A stretch of DNA of 64,000 bases from Argopecten irradians (GCF_041381155.1 NC_091138.1:34837604-34901603); one strand, 5' to 3'. Positions 13,419 through 26,366 are shown, counted from the first letter of the stretch. Notes: a model not told the origin generated them from the sequence alone. A program made the numbers and translations.

Positions 13419-16400
13419 ATGGGGTCGTATGCCAGCCAGTTTATGACACCTGTCGGGGACGAGGTTTCTCAACACACACATCCTAGTAAAGCAAACTGGA
13501 TCACAGTACACGCCATCACCGCTGAGTGTGAGTTATTGTAGATTATACACCAAATTAACATTTACAAATGTACAATGTAAACATTAGTTTTAAAATATGA
13601 AGCAGACAGTATTAGAAAATGTCATGGGAGGCTGTGGTATATTCTACTCCAACAATGTTAGAGGCACGACAAGACACTTTTAATCATTATCAATTATGTC
13701 ATGTCTAACAGTAATCAGTCTTGATATTGCCCATCAGAAGTTTCTCAATGTCGAGATCTAATATTATTGGATAACAGTATATTCATGTTTTGCCACTCCT
13801 TTTATGCTGAGTGCTTACAAAGCAGGAGCAGAAAGTATCATTATCATGTGTGTCTCAGCCAGGAGACAGAACCCAGAGCCTTTGTCACCATGAGCGTGTC
13901 AATGCATGGAGACTTGGGAAGAAGAATAGAAAGAAGAAAGTCAAATAGGAAGCAGATAAAAATAAGACCTTAAATTTTAGTCGCCATTTACAATCATGCA
14001 ATGGTAATCCTTAGTTACACATCCAGATAGACACTTAGTTAAACATTATTATGTAAAAGGAGCGGGTCTTTGTGACTTGTACATAGTGTTAAATACGGTC
14101 TCTGTCACTTAGCTGACGGAGCATGCTTCTTTGGCTCAGTCGGTAGAGCCGTAGATTTCCACGCTGGAGACCTGGGTTCGATTCCTGGTCGGGGCACTCG
14201 ACAGGAATGTGTATTTTCACTGTTCTTTTACAATTACAACAATATAGTGAGCATAACAAATGTGACCAGACCAGTTCCTAAAAATGATTGACAATGTTAC
14301 CTGGGCAGTAGTTTCGATTGCCTGTAATTAAAATCTTTTGGTTAATTGCATTTACTTGTAATAATATTCTAATCTAATTTATGTGTTTGTAATAACAGTG
14401 AGTATTGCTGAGACAGAGCGTTTATGGCTCAGGTTTCAGCAACTAGGCTGCAACAAAGATGGAGTTATAACAGAAGAAATAGCAACCAACAACCCAGTCT
14501 TATCATCTGATGCATTTTCAAGAAATGTAAGTCAATGGACTGTTTATTTTCCTGGGTTTTGTTGTCTTTTAAATTATAGGTTTTTTTATTGTAGTAAATA
14601 TTTTTTTCTTATAAACAATAAATAAGTACAGATTTTAAGGAAATTTGCTTTTCTTAAATTTATTTCAATAAGCTATTTTAATGTGATTGAAATTGGTGTT
14701 GATTAAATGATTAAGGTATTCACAGAGAAATTGCACTCTTTGTATGTCCATAATATAGATCTTATGAACCATATAACTTGAGAAAATAAAAGGAGATTTT
14801 GATAAAAGCTGGAGTGAAGTCTTATGTATCCAAAAATGTCTTTTAACAGATTAATTTAAATTTGGAACTTACATTATACGAGAGTATGGCCCAAATGATA
14901 TGCTGTATGCCATTCTGTTGAAATTAACGATCATTTTTCAATTAGGACCCAATCCTTTTTTAATACATGTACCAGGGGGTATATCAGAAATCAAAACTGA
15001 GCCTTTTTATAAGTCATTTGTTTTTAATATATGTACATGTACCAGGGGGTATATCAGAAATCAGAACTTTCAGCCTTTTAAGGTCACCTGAGACGAAGGC
15101 TCAAGTGACCTATTCTAATCGCCTTTTGTCCGTCGTCATCCGTCGTCCGTCGTATGTCCGTAAACAATTTACATTTTCGTCTTCTTCTCCAAAACTGCTG
15201 AAGCAATTTCAATGAAATTTTGCACAAACCTTCTAAGGCATAAGGCCAATCAAAATTGTGAATTATATGGTCCCCACCCCCAGGGGGCTGTGGGAGGGGC
15301 CAAAAGGGGTAAAATTGAGTAAAATTTCAAAAATCTTCTTCTCTACTCACAGATGTGGTAGAATCAAATACTATTCATAGATAGAAAGGTATTAAGGTCC
15401 TTTACAAAAATTGTGAATTATATGACCCTGGGGTCTCTAGTTTTCCCCTGGGGAGGGGGTTAAGTTTACTATAGTTTATATTGGGAAAACACATTTTTGT
15501 GCACTATTTGGTCATTTGTGATAGGAAATGAGTCAAATGTTGTCAGAATTATCAGTATGAGATGGCCATTTAATCCTATTGACAAATTTTCTATGACTGA
15601 CCCCCAGGGGCCTTAGGGGCGGGGTCAAAAGGGGTCAAATAGGCTAAAAGTTCAAAAATCTTCTTCTGAAATTCTGGAAATGGTAGAATCAAATACTTTT
15701 CATAAATAGAAAGGTTTTAAGGTCCTTTACAAAAATTGTGAATTATATGACCCTGGGGTCTCACGTTTCCCCCTGGGGAGGGGGTCAAGTTTACTATAGT
15801 TTATATAGGGAAAACACATTTATGAGCATGTTTTGCTCAATTTTCATTGGAAACGAGTCAAACTTGGTTAGAATTATTAGCCTGAGATAGCATTTTAATA
15901 TCATATCCATATTGGTCCAGGCCGACCCCCTGGGGGCAGAGGGGGTGGGGCCAAAAATGGTCAGATAGGCTAAAACTTCAAAAATATTCTTTTAAAATTC
16001 TGGAAATGGTATAATCAAATACACTTTATAGATGAAAAGGTCTTAAAGTTTGTTTATAAAAATTGTAAATTATATGACCCTGGGGTGTCCTGTTTCCCCT
16101 TGGGGAGGGGGTCAAGTTTACTATAGTTTATATAGGAAAAACACATTAATGAGCATTTTTTGCTCAATTTTCATAGGAAATGAGTCAAACTTGGTTAGAA
16201 TTATTAGCCTGAGATAGCATTTTAATATCATATCCACATTGGTCCTGGCCGACCCCCTGGGGGCAGATGGGCGGGGCAAAAAAAGGGTCAAATAGGCTAA
16301 AACTTCAAAAATCTTCTAAAATTCTGGATATAGTAGAATCAAATAATTATAGATGGAAAGGTCTTAAGGTGTTTTATAAAAATTGTGAATTATATGACCT

Positions 16401-19400
16401 TGGGGTCTCACGTTACCCCCTGGGGAGGGGTCAAGTTTACTTTAGTTTATATAGGGAAAACACATTTATGAGCATGTTTTGCTCAATTTTCATTGGAAAC
16501 GAGTCAAACTTGGTTAGAATTATTAGCCTGAGATAGCATTTTAATATCATATCCACATTGGTCCTGGCCGACCCCCTGGGGGCAGAGGGGCGAGGCAAAA
16601 AAAGGGTCAAATAGGCTAAAACTTCAAAAATCTTCTAAAATTCAGGATATAGTAGAATCAAATAATTATAGATGGAAAGGTCTTAAGGTGTTTTATAAAA
16701 ATTGTGAATTATATGACCTTGGGATCTCACATTACCCCCTGGGGAGGGGTCAAGTTTACTTTAGTTTATATAGGAAAAACATATTTGTGAACATTATTTG
16801 CCCAATTTTCATAGGAAATTAGTCAAACTTGATTAGAATTATAAGCCTAAGATAGAGCATTTTAACATCCATATCCGTTCTCGATGACCCCCTGGGGGAC
16901 CAGAGGGGCAGGACCAAACAGGGTCAAAATGATTAAAATTTCAAAAATACCTCTAAGTTCACAGGTTTGATGGAAGCAAATACTCTTCATAGTCTTAAAA
17001 GTCAAATTTATAAATCACTGACCAACTTCAAGGCCCAGCATATAGTGTTTATATGTCTTTAATTTGTTTCATTATTTGTTTCATTATATATTCTAACTCA
17101 GGTGACCGTTAAGGCCCATGGGCCTCTTGTTATATTTCAGTTGTTTTTCTTTGTTTCAGATTATGAAGAAATTCACTTTACTCTAGTTGTTTTATTTTAT
17201 TATTTTTTTGCTTCAGATTATGAAAAAATTCACTCTAAATCAAACCAAGAATGTTACATTTGAGAATTTTCTTCGTGGTTTAAAGTGGTGTGAGACGGCA
17301 GATCTGAATGAGAAACTCAGGGGTAAGTTTTTCATCCAACAAACTCCCAACTTAAGTCATGTATATGTAACCCATGGATAACTCCGTAATGTTTGAAGGG
17401 CAAACATGTAACATAACGACTAATACCTACCAAAAAAAAACCCAGATAACTATTAAAGCTTAATGTAAATGTACAGACATATTATAGGAACATTGTTGGG
17501 GAACAAAAATCACTATGTTGTAACCATGAATTCGTTATAAACATTATTTTACTGTAGTAGGTAATCAGTTTGATTGGGAACAAAAGGAGACAATAATTCA
17601 ATCTCCTATCATAATTTTATACATATTGAGTCATTTTGAATCTTGATTGTTCTTAGAGAATTTATAGTAAAAGTAATTTGAACCTTTTATCACAGGTGTT
17701 TTTAGACTGTTAAATAATGGTAATCCAGTCCAAAAGGCAACCTTTGTGAAAATTTTAGAACGTGTGTACACCAATCCAAACGACAAAAAGGTTTGTTTGC
17801 AGTAAGAACTACATTGTATGTTTGTTTCTGTAAATAAATACCGGTATGCTCCAACATTCACATGCCAAAGGATCTCTTACTCAAGCATAAGTGAAACAAA
17901 CCTTGTTATTATACAGATGGTCAGTATATATAAGATAACTAAATTTATTTTGTTTACAAGGTAACTTCAAGATTTAGCTAGACCATATAACTCCTATTTC
18001 AAGTAATTTCACTTAAGATAACTTTCATTTTTTCTAGGGTATTCAGAAAGTGGCAGATGTTGTGTATAAACACATAGATAAGAAGAATACAGGTAAAGCA
18101 TGATATGATAGTCCAATTTGAATTCTTAAATCAGGGGTAAAGATGTTGCAGTAAAATGTGAACTTCTTGATTCCATGCTTTTTATGATTGCTTTTAAAAT
18201 TGTGATAAGATTTATCAAAGACTGTTCATATACATGTCATAAAGCAGTGGTAACATTATTGTAATTATTTAATGAATGAAGGGTATTTTCTTTCCAAATA
18301 TGTTAGTGCCAAAGTTACAAACTAACATACTTGTTTTCACGTAGATGACCATGCAGGATTCCATACTCTGAATGAATATGAAAAAGGATTAGTTCACCTG
18401 CATGGTCACCGGGGTTTTTTTTTCTCTGGAACTTTAGTTTCCATCTACAATCAAGTCCTTCTCTCCTTTCCATTCCAAGCCAACAAAATATACTTTGAGT
18501 TATGTACAGTTTATTCCTAGTTTTATAATGTATTATTTCTGTATATGTAGGTCAGATGAATGAGGATCAGTTTGTGACAGGTGTCCGCAGTGTGATACCC
18601 AATGATACACTACAGGACCTTCTATTATTTGAAGTCCTACCATCCTATATGAAGGAACGTCTCCACAGCCAACTCCCAGAGGTATATAATCTGATTGAAG
18701 TGTTCAACAAATTTGTCTTTTTCCAAGCATACAAACGTATTATCAGCAGCCATAGTCTCCATAAGTGTGTATGGAAAAATGTACGGTACTGTATTTTACC
18801 CAAAAGCACCACTTCCCTTTTTGTGAACTCAAACTCTTACTTAATTAATTTCAATTAAAAATATAAATAATAGAGTTTCTTAATTTGATTTCATTTACAT
18901 GTTAATTTGTTGCTTAAGTTCAGTATACTGTGAAAGATGTCCCCGACCCTGAAAGAAGAAAAAGCCGATGATTTTATTTGTAATATAGTGTTCCTGATTT
19001 ATTTTCTCTGATAGTGTATAAAACTATCGCAATCCTTAGATGTAAGTAGGATATATCAAGAATTTATCCCTACAGAGAATTTCTAATTACATATATCTAA
19101 AGGTTTACTACTTACATGTATCTAAAAGTTTACTAATTATATTTATCAGTTTACAAATTTTTTTATCATAGTGATGATTTTGTCTTTTATTTTTGTCTTG
19201 CCACATTTTGAAAATCATCATTGTGAATGAGGTGTTTCAGACAAATTATCATTACCGGTAAATGTATTGTTTGTCAGTCTGTAAAGTTTCTATTTATCCC
19301 ATGAACATAAAAGTTATACTTTTCACAGTTTGAAGCATAAGGACGATTTCAGAAGGTTTGTTATCTCCCCTTGATATATAGAAATACTTGCACTAAATGT

Positions 19401-22400
19401 AAATGTTTGCTGATGTCATCTTCTTTGGCAGAATTACTAGTTAACCCCCCCTTGTTGGAAATGTTTTCAATGCACTAAATGATCATGTGTGCATTGAGAG
19501 TTTATTGGTTTGTACACATGTGCTCTCACATGTGTCATTGTAAGCAACGCATCTGTCTCTGAAAAAATGATCACAATACTTTAAACTAATACAAAATCAC
19601 AAAAAATACTGCATTTACACTAGATGAAACCGTTTTTGCTGTACGTCAGAAAAATTGCATTTAATTAAACTTTTCAACCAGTTCAACCTATCTCAGAACC
19701 CAAAATCCTTGATATCATCAAAGTAGCTGTAACTCAGCGTTGTATTCTACTACAGGTATCCCACTAAGATTTTAGAGAACAAATCTTTTGCTTCTTTAGA
19801 GTTTGTGAATGAATTAATTTTCTAAAGAGTTGTAAGTTTTGCAATGAAGAACCTAAAGAATTACCTTCTTTTCATACAGCAATTACATACTGTAGCTTCC
19901 AGTAAAATTGATCAGTACCAGTTCTTGATTCTTTACAGTGATTCTTTTATCACACCTCTTACATAGATTTTCTTAGATATTTCAACCCATTATACGTTTA
20001 TAACAGTTTGTATGTATGAATGGTTAGAACTATCAGTTTCTGTTAAATCATATATATCCCTGCTTTAGCGAACATCCACACGGAGTCTGTAAGTGACCAT
20101 CACTGCCCACAAGTGACCACATGGACAGGTAGACTCGTGCTGTGTGGTTATGGTGATTGTGAACATTTACTCTTAAAAGTGAAAAAAAATGAAGTGTGTG
20201 TGTTTTGAATTAATTTGAATGATAATTTTGTGAAAAGTTGAAGTTGACAATGTTTTTAGAATGCAATAAGATAATTTAGTGTGTTAGAATATGATTAGAT
20301 TATTTGGTGTGTAAACTCACTTTTTGCCCTTTGTTGTTTGAATTTGACAACTAGCTATTTCATGATCTTACAGGTATAAAAGGGAGATAAGTTGTGATTT
20401 TTCAACAACAAATGCCAGTCTACATTAAGTTAATATAAGTATGTATAAGTATAAGTATTGCGTAAGAATAGTTTAAGTGTATATACACACTGATCCTTAC
20501 TTTGGTAAGTATAATTATTGTATTTTCATGGAGACATTGTATGACATATATTCTTTGTAGCACTATTATGGCTGAGGCAGTCATAGAACTAGTGTACCAT
20601 GTAGTTTAATCTTTGTAATGATGATACAATACATGTATTTTCATTATTTCTCAGGATATTATTGAGGTCACAAAAAGTTAATCCACAAAATACCTCCCAA
20701 AAAGAAATGATGGGCAAATCATATGTACTCTTAATTCCAGATTGCAAAATTTTGATTTCTGAAAAACTAATACACAATGTACATGTACTTACTACATGTA
20801 TCAATTTACGTAAATAGAAAATGCTGAGCTATAACTATTTTCGCTGTAGTTCAACAATATGTTATTTGATACCTTGGTGACACTGCAGCAGCCATACAGT
20901 ATCTGATGATTATTGAGATGGTCACAATAAGCTGCATGACTAAAGAATTACAGTGAATATATATCTTAGCTGATAGCTGTGTGTGATAGTCATTAGAAAA
21001 ACTAACATATTTGTGTGTTTTACAGCATAACAGTAGGATATCTTCTCAAAAAATATTGATTTCAGGTTTATTAAAATGTATTCGAATATTGACTCAAATT
21101 GTACCAGTCCTTTCTTTCTCATTTACGATAAACAAATCTTTAACAGAGTAATGCCCAAAAGAAAATCATACACCAATTGTAGTTATGTATGGTGAACTAC
21201 AATCAGAACATTAAAACATCTCAAAGTGAACTTTTTGTATTAAAGAGGATAGAACAAAACCTGTGTAACCAGGGTTACAAAATTTTATGTTCATTGTAAA
21301 GTGAAAAAACCTCTAATGTCTTTGAAATAACCAATCACAGTTGACCTTAAGCTTATAAAAGGTGACACAATACAGGTGACTATTTTGTTTGATAGTGCCT
21401 AAAACTTGTTTTGTGGTGCTGGAGCCACGTCTTCTCTAAGTTAAGTATCACTCTGATTACAGTTTAACAGTGAGGGACCCACACCAGAACCAGGGGACAG
21501 GACCATACCTTCAGATTCAACACTGAGACAGGTGGCTGAAAAAATCTACAGACGTGATTGGCTGAGGACGGCCAATAAGCTAGGACTGACCAATGAGGAT
21601 GTGAGCGATATCAAATCCAGGATATCGGACTCCAAACAACAGGTGAATAACTGTTATTCTCTTAAAGGATTGTCTCCTAAAATAATAAAACAAAATTATT
21701 ACAATATGCCAATTTTTAGACAATGGGTGAAGTACGATTTACCGTCAGTTAGTCCCAACTTCCGGTAATTGTGAAGTTATTTTTCTGATGTCGCTATCAC
21801 AGGAAGGTGAGACTAACTACAGTGAATCAAACTTCACCTATATTGTTTATGTACATATCTCCAAACCCTTGTATTGTATTCTCTAAAGAGATTGTTAAGA
21901 TGTTATTATCAAACAGACTGGTTTAAAAGTTAAGATTAGGAGACAATAGTGTTATTTTCCTTAATGGAATCTAAATGCCATTCAGTTGCCATGGTCATAA
22001 TAAGGAGACATCAAAGGTACCAAGTTTTTTGTAAAATAAGGGGCTTTTTCACTTCTGACAAAAACAACACAGAATAGAGTATTCAATTTATGTAAACATA
22101 ATGACATTCTGCTTAGTGGTTAGGGATTGAGTTGTGGTTACATTAGGTGGCCAAGTGGTTAAGATGTCCAGTCATATTACCACGAGCCCTCCACTTCTGG
22201 GTAGGAGTTCGAATCCCATATGGGATTGCCAGGTACTGACTGCTGGTTGGTGGTTTTTCTGCTGGTACTCCGGCTTTCCTCAACGAACAAACCCGGCTCC
22301 TCCTTACATGACCCTGGCTGTTAATAGGACATTAAACTGATAAAACCAACCATTAGGTGGATATGCAAGTATCAGTAAACCTCCAAGGATAAATTGCCTT

Positions 22401-22559
22401 GTATACATGTATTAAATGTATCTACTTTGTTCCACTTAGGCGTTCACCATGCTGAGGATGTGGAAGGAGAGAGAGGCTGCTCAAGCTTATACAAGTGTTC
22501 TAGAGAGCGCTCTGAAAGACTCTGGCATGACAGAGGCAGCATATGCATTAATGCTATAA
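13419..22559 (+). CDS. pseudo-EF-hand plus death-domain protein (8 exons, 307 aa)
   Basis: Exons: 13419-13527, 14399-14526, 17217-17322, 17696-17790, 18038-18092, 18551-18681, 21463-21642, 22440-22559; GT-AG introns, phases agree, 307 aa, TAA at 22557-22559. The start MGSYAS fits an N-myristoylation signal (Gly2, Ser6). Residues 37-208 resemble calcineurin B/CHP/CIB-type EF-hand proteins (ERLWLRFQQLGCNKDGVIT; VADVVYKHIDKKNTGQMNED), but every candidate calcium loop lacks the usual acidic positions, notably the final Glu. A Pro-rich linker (209-228) leads to a death domain at 229-307: LRQVAEKI, RRDWLR (Trp241), KLGLTNEDVSDI, MLRMWKERE (Trp276), ESALKDSGM. Inference: a membrane-attached death-fold adaptor with a calcium-independent EF scaffold. 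I do not know a named family with this order of domains. Domain calls are firm; function is not. Confidence 0.85.
14124..14196 (+). mobile_element. tRNA-like sequence (SINE head or tRNA pseudogene)
   Basis: TTTGGCTCAGTCGGTAGAGC matches a tRNA D arm and A box, and GGGTTCGATTCC is a perfect B box. The acceptor ends pair partly (GCTTC with GGGGC), but the anticodon arm does not fold, so a working tRNA is unlikely. It lies in intron 1 of the death-domain gene. Confidence 0.55.
14964..15080 (+). repeat. 71-bp direct duplication
   Basis: ACATGTACCAGGGGGTATAT and the next ~40 bases occur at 14964 and again at 15035. The second copy ends where the modular mobile element begins. Confidence 0.8.
15081..17135. 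mobile_element. modular mobile element with ~320-bp tandem repeats
   Basis: The left end has GGTCACCTGAGACGAAGG and the right end CTCAGGTGACCGTTAAGG...GGGCCTCTTG, so GGTCACCTGA is inverted at the two ends. Inside are about five imperfect copies of a module of about 320 bp, marked by AATTATATGACCCTGGGGTC near 15415, 15740, 16065, 16385 and 16705 and by GTCAAGTTTACTATAGTTTA. There is no coding capacity. It fills most of intron 2 of the death-domain gene and ends about 80 bases before exon 3. The style is familiar from bivalve interspersed repeats; I do not assign a family name. Confidence 0.8.
17151..17187 (+). pseudogene. partial duplicate of exon 3 start with decoy splice acceptor
   Basis: TTTGTTTCAG then ATTATGAAGAAATTCACT repeats, 57 bases upstream, the real acceptor and start of exon 3 (TTTGCTTCAG, ATTATGAAAAAATTCACT). 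In the reading frame of the gene the upstream copy reaches TAG after eight codons. Its use would truncate the protein early in the EF-hand region. Confidence 0.75.
18682..21462 (+). other. intron 6 of the death-domain gene
   Basis: A 2.8 kb AT-rich intron separating the EF-hand-like part from the linker and death-domain exons. No repeat or exon candidate could be recognised in it. An intron at exactly the domain boundary fits an origin by exon shuffling. Confidence 0.6.
22145..22351 (+). mobile_element. tRNA-derived SINE, copy 2
   Basis: Same family as the copy at 12441, here on +: GGCCAAGTGGTTAAGATGTC (A box region), GGAGTTCGAATCCCATATGG (B box), TGGTACTCCGGCTTTCCTC, and tail CATGACCCTGGCTGTTAATA then ACTGATAAAACC. 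It lies in the last intron of the death-domain gene, between the two death-domain exons. Confidence 0.85.
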
Positions 22560-23420
22560 TTTACGTTATTTCGATTTAAGGACAAAAGTAGCCTCTGTGC
22601 TATAATTCTACCGCCTAATATCCTAATTAAAACAAACACTGAGCAAGCCTTAATATGGTACATGTACTATAATTATACATTATCACAAAATCAGGATGAA
22701 GACAACATTATCGGTAATTCAATGTTGAATCTCTATAGATATTGGGACTATTGCATACTGTATGTCTAAATGGCATTCATCTTTATATAATTACACCAGC
22801 TCATTCCATTATATAGAGAGTTAAATTGGATGGCATTTCCATACTTGAGTTTGTTTTTATCTGTACACCATTCCACCTATTTGTATATCTCATATCAGTG
22901 TTCATTGGACAAAAATGGAGACTACATTATACATTACAACCTCATGATAAATTTTGACCTTCAACTTTTTCTTCATTGCTCTTCCTATTGTACCCGACAT
23001 CTTCGTCATAGAACCTGGGTCTTCTTGTATGCAAATGAAGCAAGGAAATTTCCGGCAAGTCTATGGGAAAAAAAGACTAAGGATTGAAGAAATTTGTTTT
23101 ATACAAGTGGGCACATGGACATTGCAATATCACAAGTATCAATCTGTGTTTAAGATTGAGAACTCAACATGCAGAGGGACTGCTTACAATAATGTATATA
23201 TTTCTATGTTAAAGTTTTTTATGGCCACACTTATTTTAACTTTGGCCAAACATTTATGTTAAAGAGTATGATAAAACATAGTCTTCCTTTATTATCAATA
23301 TTACTGTTGCAATAGTATACATATACTTAAAACAAAGAAAATATTATAAAGTATATGGCTTTTGTATAATGTATGTTGTATTTGTGTTTTTATTAAAATC
23401 ATGATCTGTCAATTTTTTTT
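22560..23420 (+). other. probable 3'UTR of the death-domain gene
   Basis: AT-rich sequence after the stop, with an ATTAAA near 23390 that could be the polyadenylation signal. ORFs at 22830-23262 have no recognisable content. Confidence 0.4.
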
Positions 23421-23763
23421 TAAAGTGAATAGTCGGGCAAAGAAAACCAGTCTAAATGCGTTCATTGGCCTTCCAAAAGTTCTCACATATTAATACGACG
23501 GTCAAGTTCTGCTTAGTTTCCCAGTTCTGACCATTAAAGTAAAGAAAAGTTGAAAGCATTGAAAGCGAGGCTGCGTGGAAATGTAACCACGGACATAGTG
23601 AGCCGGGAGGACGTTTTAGAATTTCCATACTTTAAATTAATTTCTTCGTACGCAGACAGATTTTGACGAGAGATTTTATTTTTCCATTTCATAAGAAATT
23701 ATACTGGATACATTCACACCATTTTTACCGAATTTAGCCATCCTTGCCCGACTGTTCACTTTA
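23421..23763. mobile_element. MITE with 20-bp terminal inverted repeats
   Basis: Starts TAAAGTGAATAGTCGGGCAA and ends with its complement (TTGCCCGACTGTTCACTTTA) with one mismatch; 343 bp in all and no ORF. The left flank is a T run and the right flank is AT-rich, so the target duplication cannot be read clearly. Confidence 0.85.
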
Positions 23764-23948
23764 ATAAATTGATTCTGAACATAAAACATTTGAAAAGAAT
23801 GAATGTGTGTTGATAACATGTATGGGTGTGATTGAAATGTTAAGTATCATTCTCAAAAAAATCATAATGGACTGTTCTCTCCTTTGTATTGGAAGAGTTT
23901 AAATGCAACTTTAGGGGTGAATAAGGTAGTATCTACCTAATGTAATTA

Positions 23949-24195
23949 GGGTTGGGTGATCGGGTGGTGTAGTGGTTAAGCCGCTTGCCTTTCACCTAGC
24001 CGGCCGGGGTTTGATCCCCGACACGGACGTGAAAAGGTCAGGGGTCACCTGCCCGATCACGTGGGTTTTCTCCGGGCACTCCGGTTTCCTCCCACACTAA
24101 GACCCCTCGCGCGCTTACATCCGGGCCATCGAGAGTGATTTACATAAGTTGTATAACTTGTTTCTCAATCGATATAAAATAAATAAAGTTTATAT
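23949..24195 (+). mobile_element. tRNA-Glu-like SINE (second family)
   Basis: The head GTGGTGTAGTGGTTAAGCCG, the anticodon-loop-like CTTTCAC (TTC) and the B box GGGGTTTGATCCCC look like tRNA-Glu. The body holds GTGGGTTTTCTCCGGGCACT, CCGGTTTCCTCCCACAC and CATCCGGGCCATCGAGAG, and the tail is AT-rich (AAATAAATAAAG). Conserved central blocks of this kind are common in animal SINE superfamilies. Confidence 0.85.
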
Positions 24196-24691
24196 ATTAT
24201 ATCTACCTAATGTAATCCAACAATTACCTGATGGTCTTCGGGTAGGTAATGTATCAATGAAATCAATCCTGTTCTACTGTATGAACTACAATTAACTTTT
24301 TTTTTCTCCTCTTTTCTTCAATAGTCTTCCCTTTTGTTTAATATTATCTCCCCTTTGTTGTATATCTGTCATAGTCCACTGTACACATATGTCTAGTCCA
24401 TTTCATAATCATGATAATGGCCAAGAAGTGATTATTTGTGCAGTAAACTGTCGCAGCAGGTGATTGTCTGTGAGAGGTAGGAAGAGTTATCTCCCATTTA
24501 GAATAGAGTTATCTCCAATGTGTGTGTGTCAAATATGCAAATCAGTCATTAGCACAGAGAAGAAGTTTTCTCCCTATTATAAGTCAAATAGAAGAATTTG
24601 CAGGGTATGTGGAAGGGTGGGGTATATCCCCTTTACTTCATATGTATTCTATAAAACTGTGTTTTCATAGATACATATCAAAATTAAAAAG

Positions 24692-24772
24692 AAAAGTTGC
24701 CTATGCAGGATTAGATCTCACAACCTTCCCATCACAAATCTAGCATCTTATCCACTTGGCTAACCAGCCCTA
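24692..24772 (-). mobile_element. degraded tRNA-like SINE head
   Basis: On - it reads GGTTAGCCAAGTGGATAAGA (A box region), then a weakened B box (GAGATCTAATCC). Too degraded for a tRNA gene. Confidence 0.45.
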
Positions 24773-26366
24773 TAAATATCTCTGCATTTCTCTTACATTT
24801 CTTTGATATCAACACTGACAATATGCTGACAAACTGCTTCTTTGGTCCTTGTGATACTCGGAAGTAATGTTATTTGTGATTAGTCTGTCTGTGATTTAAA
24901 ATATCCGTCCATCTAAGCAAGATTTTCATAAGTATATAAATTATGTACTTTATGTGAACTAAGAATTTTTATCAAAATAAAATTTATGAAAGTATATATT
25001 TTGTTTTTATGTTATCATTATCATGAAGATTAAGTTTTACAAGTCTCAAAGATAACTGTTTGTTTCTCTTCTGTATAAAAATATGTACAGATTTATCTGA
25101 AACATTTGCTTCACATACCAGGTTTATTATCAAATCCGCCTATCAGGACTGCTGTAATGATGAGGACTTGTTTTACGGGTTAATGTTGCACGGTCATCAT
25201 CTAGAGACCAAAACATATTACTGTCAGTGTCTCTGCCTCCGACAAGGTCAAGGTCATGGGGTCATTGGCTGAATACCCTAGGTCAAAGCAACACTTCTCA
25301 TCTTCTGGGATGGCAATCATCGTCGTTCAAAATTTGACATGTCGTTCAAATACAGTTGGACTTCATAAAGATTGGATGACCCATCTTTTATAAAATGTAC
25401 AATGTAAAAACACATGTTTTAATGTTTCGCTGGACTAAACATACAAACTCATAAAAGATGAATTACCATTATAAGGTTCAACTGTACTTGTACAAAGGAG
25501 TAAGACAATAGTGTATTGTTTTATGTTTTATTATCAATTCAATGTAAGATAGCAACTTAAGATCATAATCACAAATGAACTGGGACAAATGGATACTACA
25601 AACATACAATGGGGTGAATCATGGATGGAGACCACACAGTCTGATACTGAACACTGGGAATAACAGCAAGCATTTAAACGATACTGATGTATAATATCAT
25701 TCTGTAAGTTATTTAGGGTAAACATCAAAGTCACTAGCCATTTCACTTCTCAGAAAATATCCCAGTAGCTTTAAACACATATTTTACAGTAAAATCAATG
25801 CATTATACTGTACTTCGAAACATCTAGAATATAAGATTTTATTTTGTTAAATTTATTTCCTGGTATTGTGGTGTCAAATATAGAGGACCCAAAAATATTT
25901 GCCTTTCACCAATAAAACATATATCTTGTTTCCCAAATGTTTTAATTCAAAACATTATTGATTCTGAATTTAAAAATAACTCGCTGTATCTCCTTCATTT
26001 AAAATATATTTCAAGAATGTGACAAAAGTTCACATCAAGACAATTTTACAACCATTCCTAGTAAAATTGCAAAGGTGTTTTTACACCTCAAGATAGGTAA
26101 TTGCACATATTTAGTATTTAAAAATATTTCAACTTTAAGCAAAGCAGTTGTAAATAGTTTCAATCAAATTTAGTAAAATGGTATAGGTCAAGCTGGATTT
26201 CAAGGGTAAAACAAACATAAATAGTACAATGTGTGTATATTAAGATACAATTTGTAAAAGTCAGTAAAGTGTACCAGTACATATTACATGTAAATACTAA
26301 TTCTATACTGCACTTTACATAGGATAAGACCATTGAATATTGAACCTAACTCAAATATATATCAAC

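Noticed and set aside
14124..14196. Functional tRNA gene
   Set aside because: A and B boxes are good but the anticodon arm does not pair; more likely a SINE head or pseudogene.
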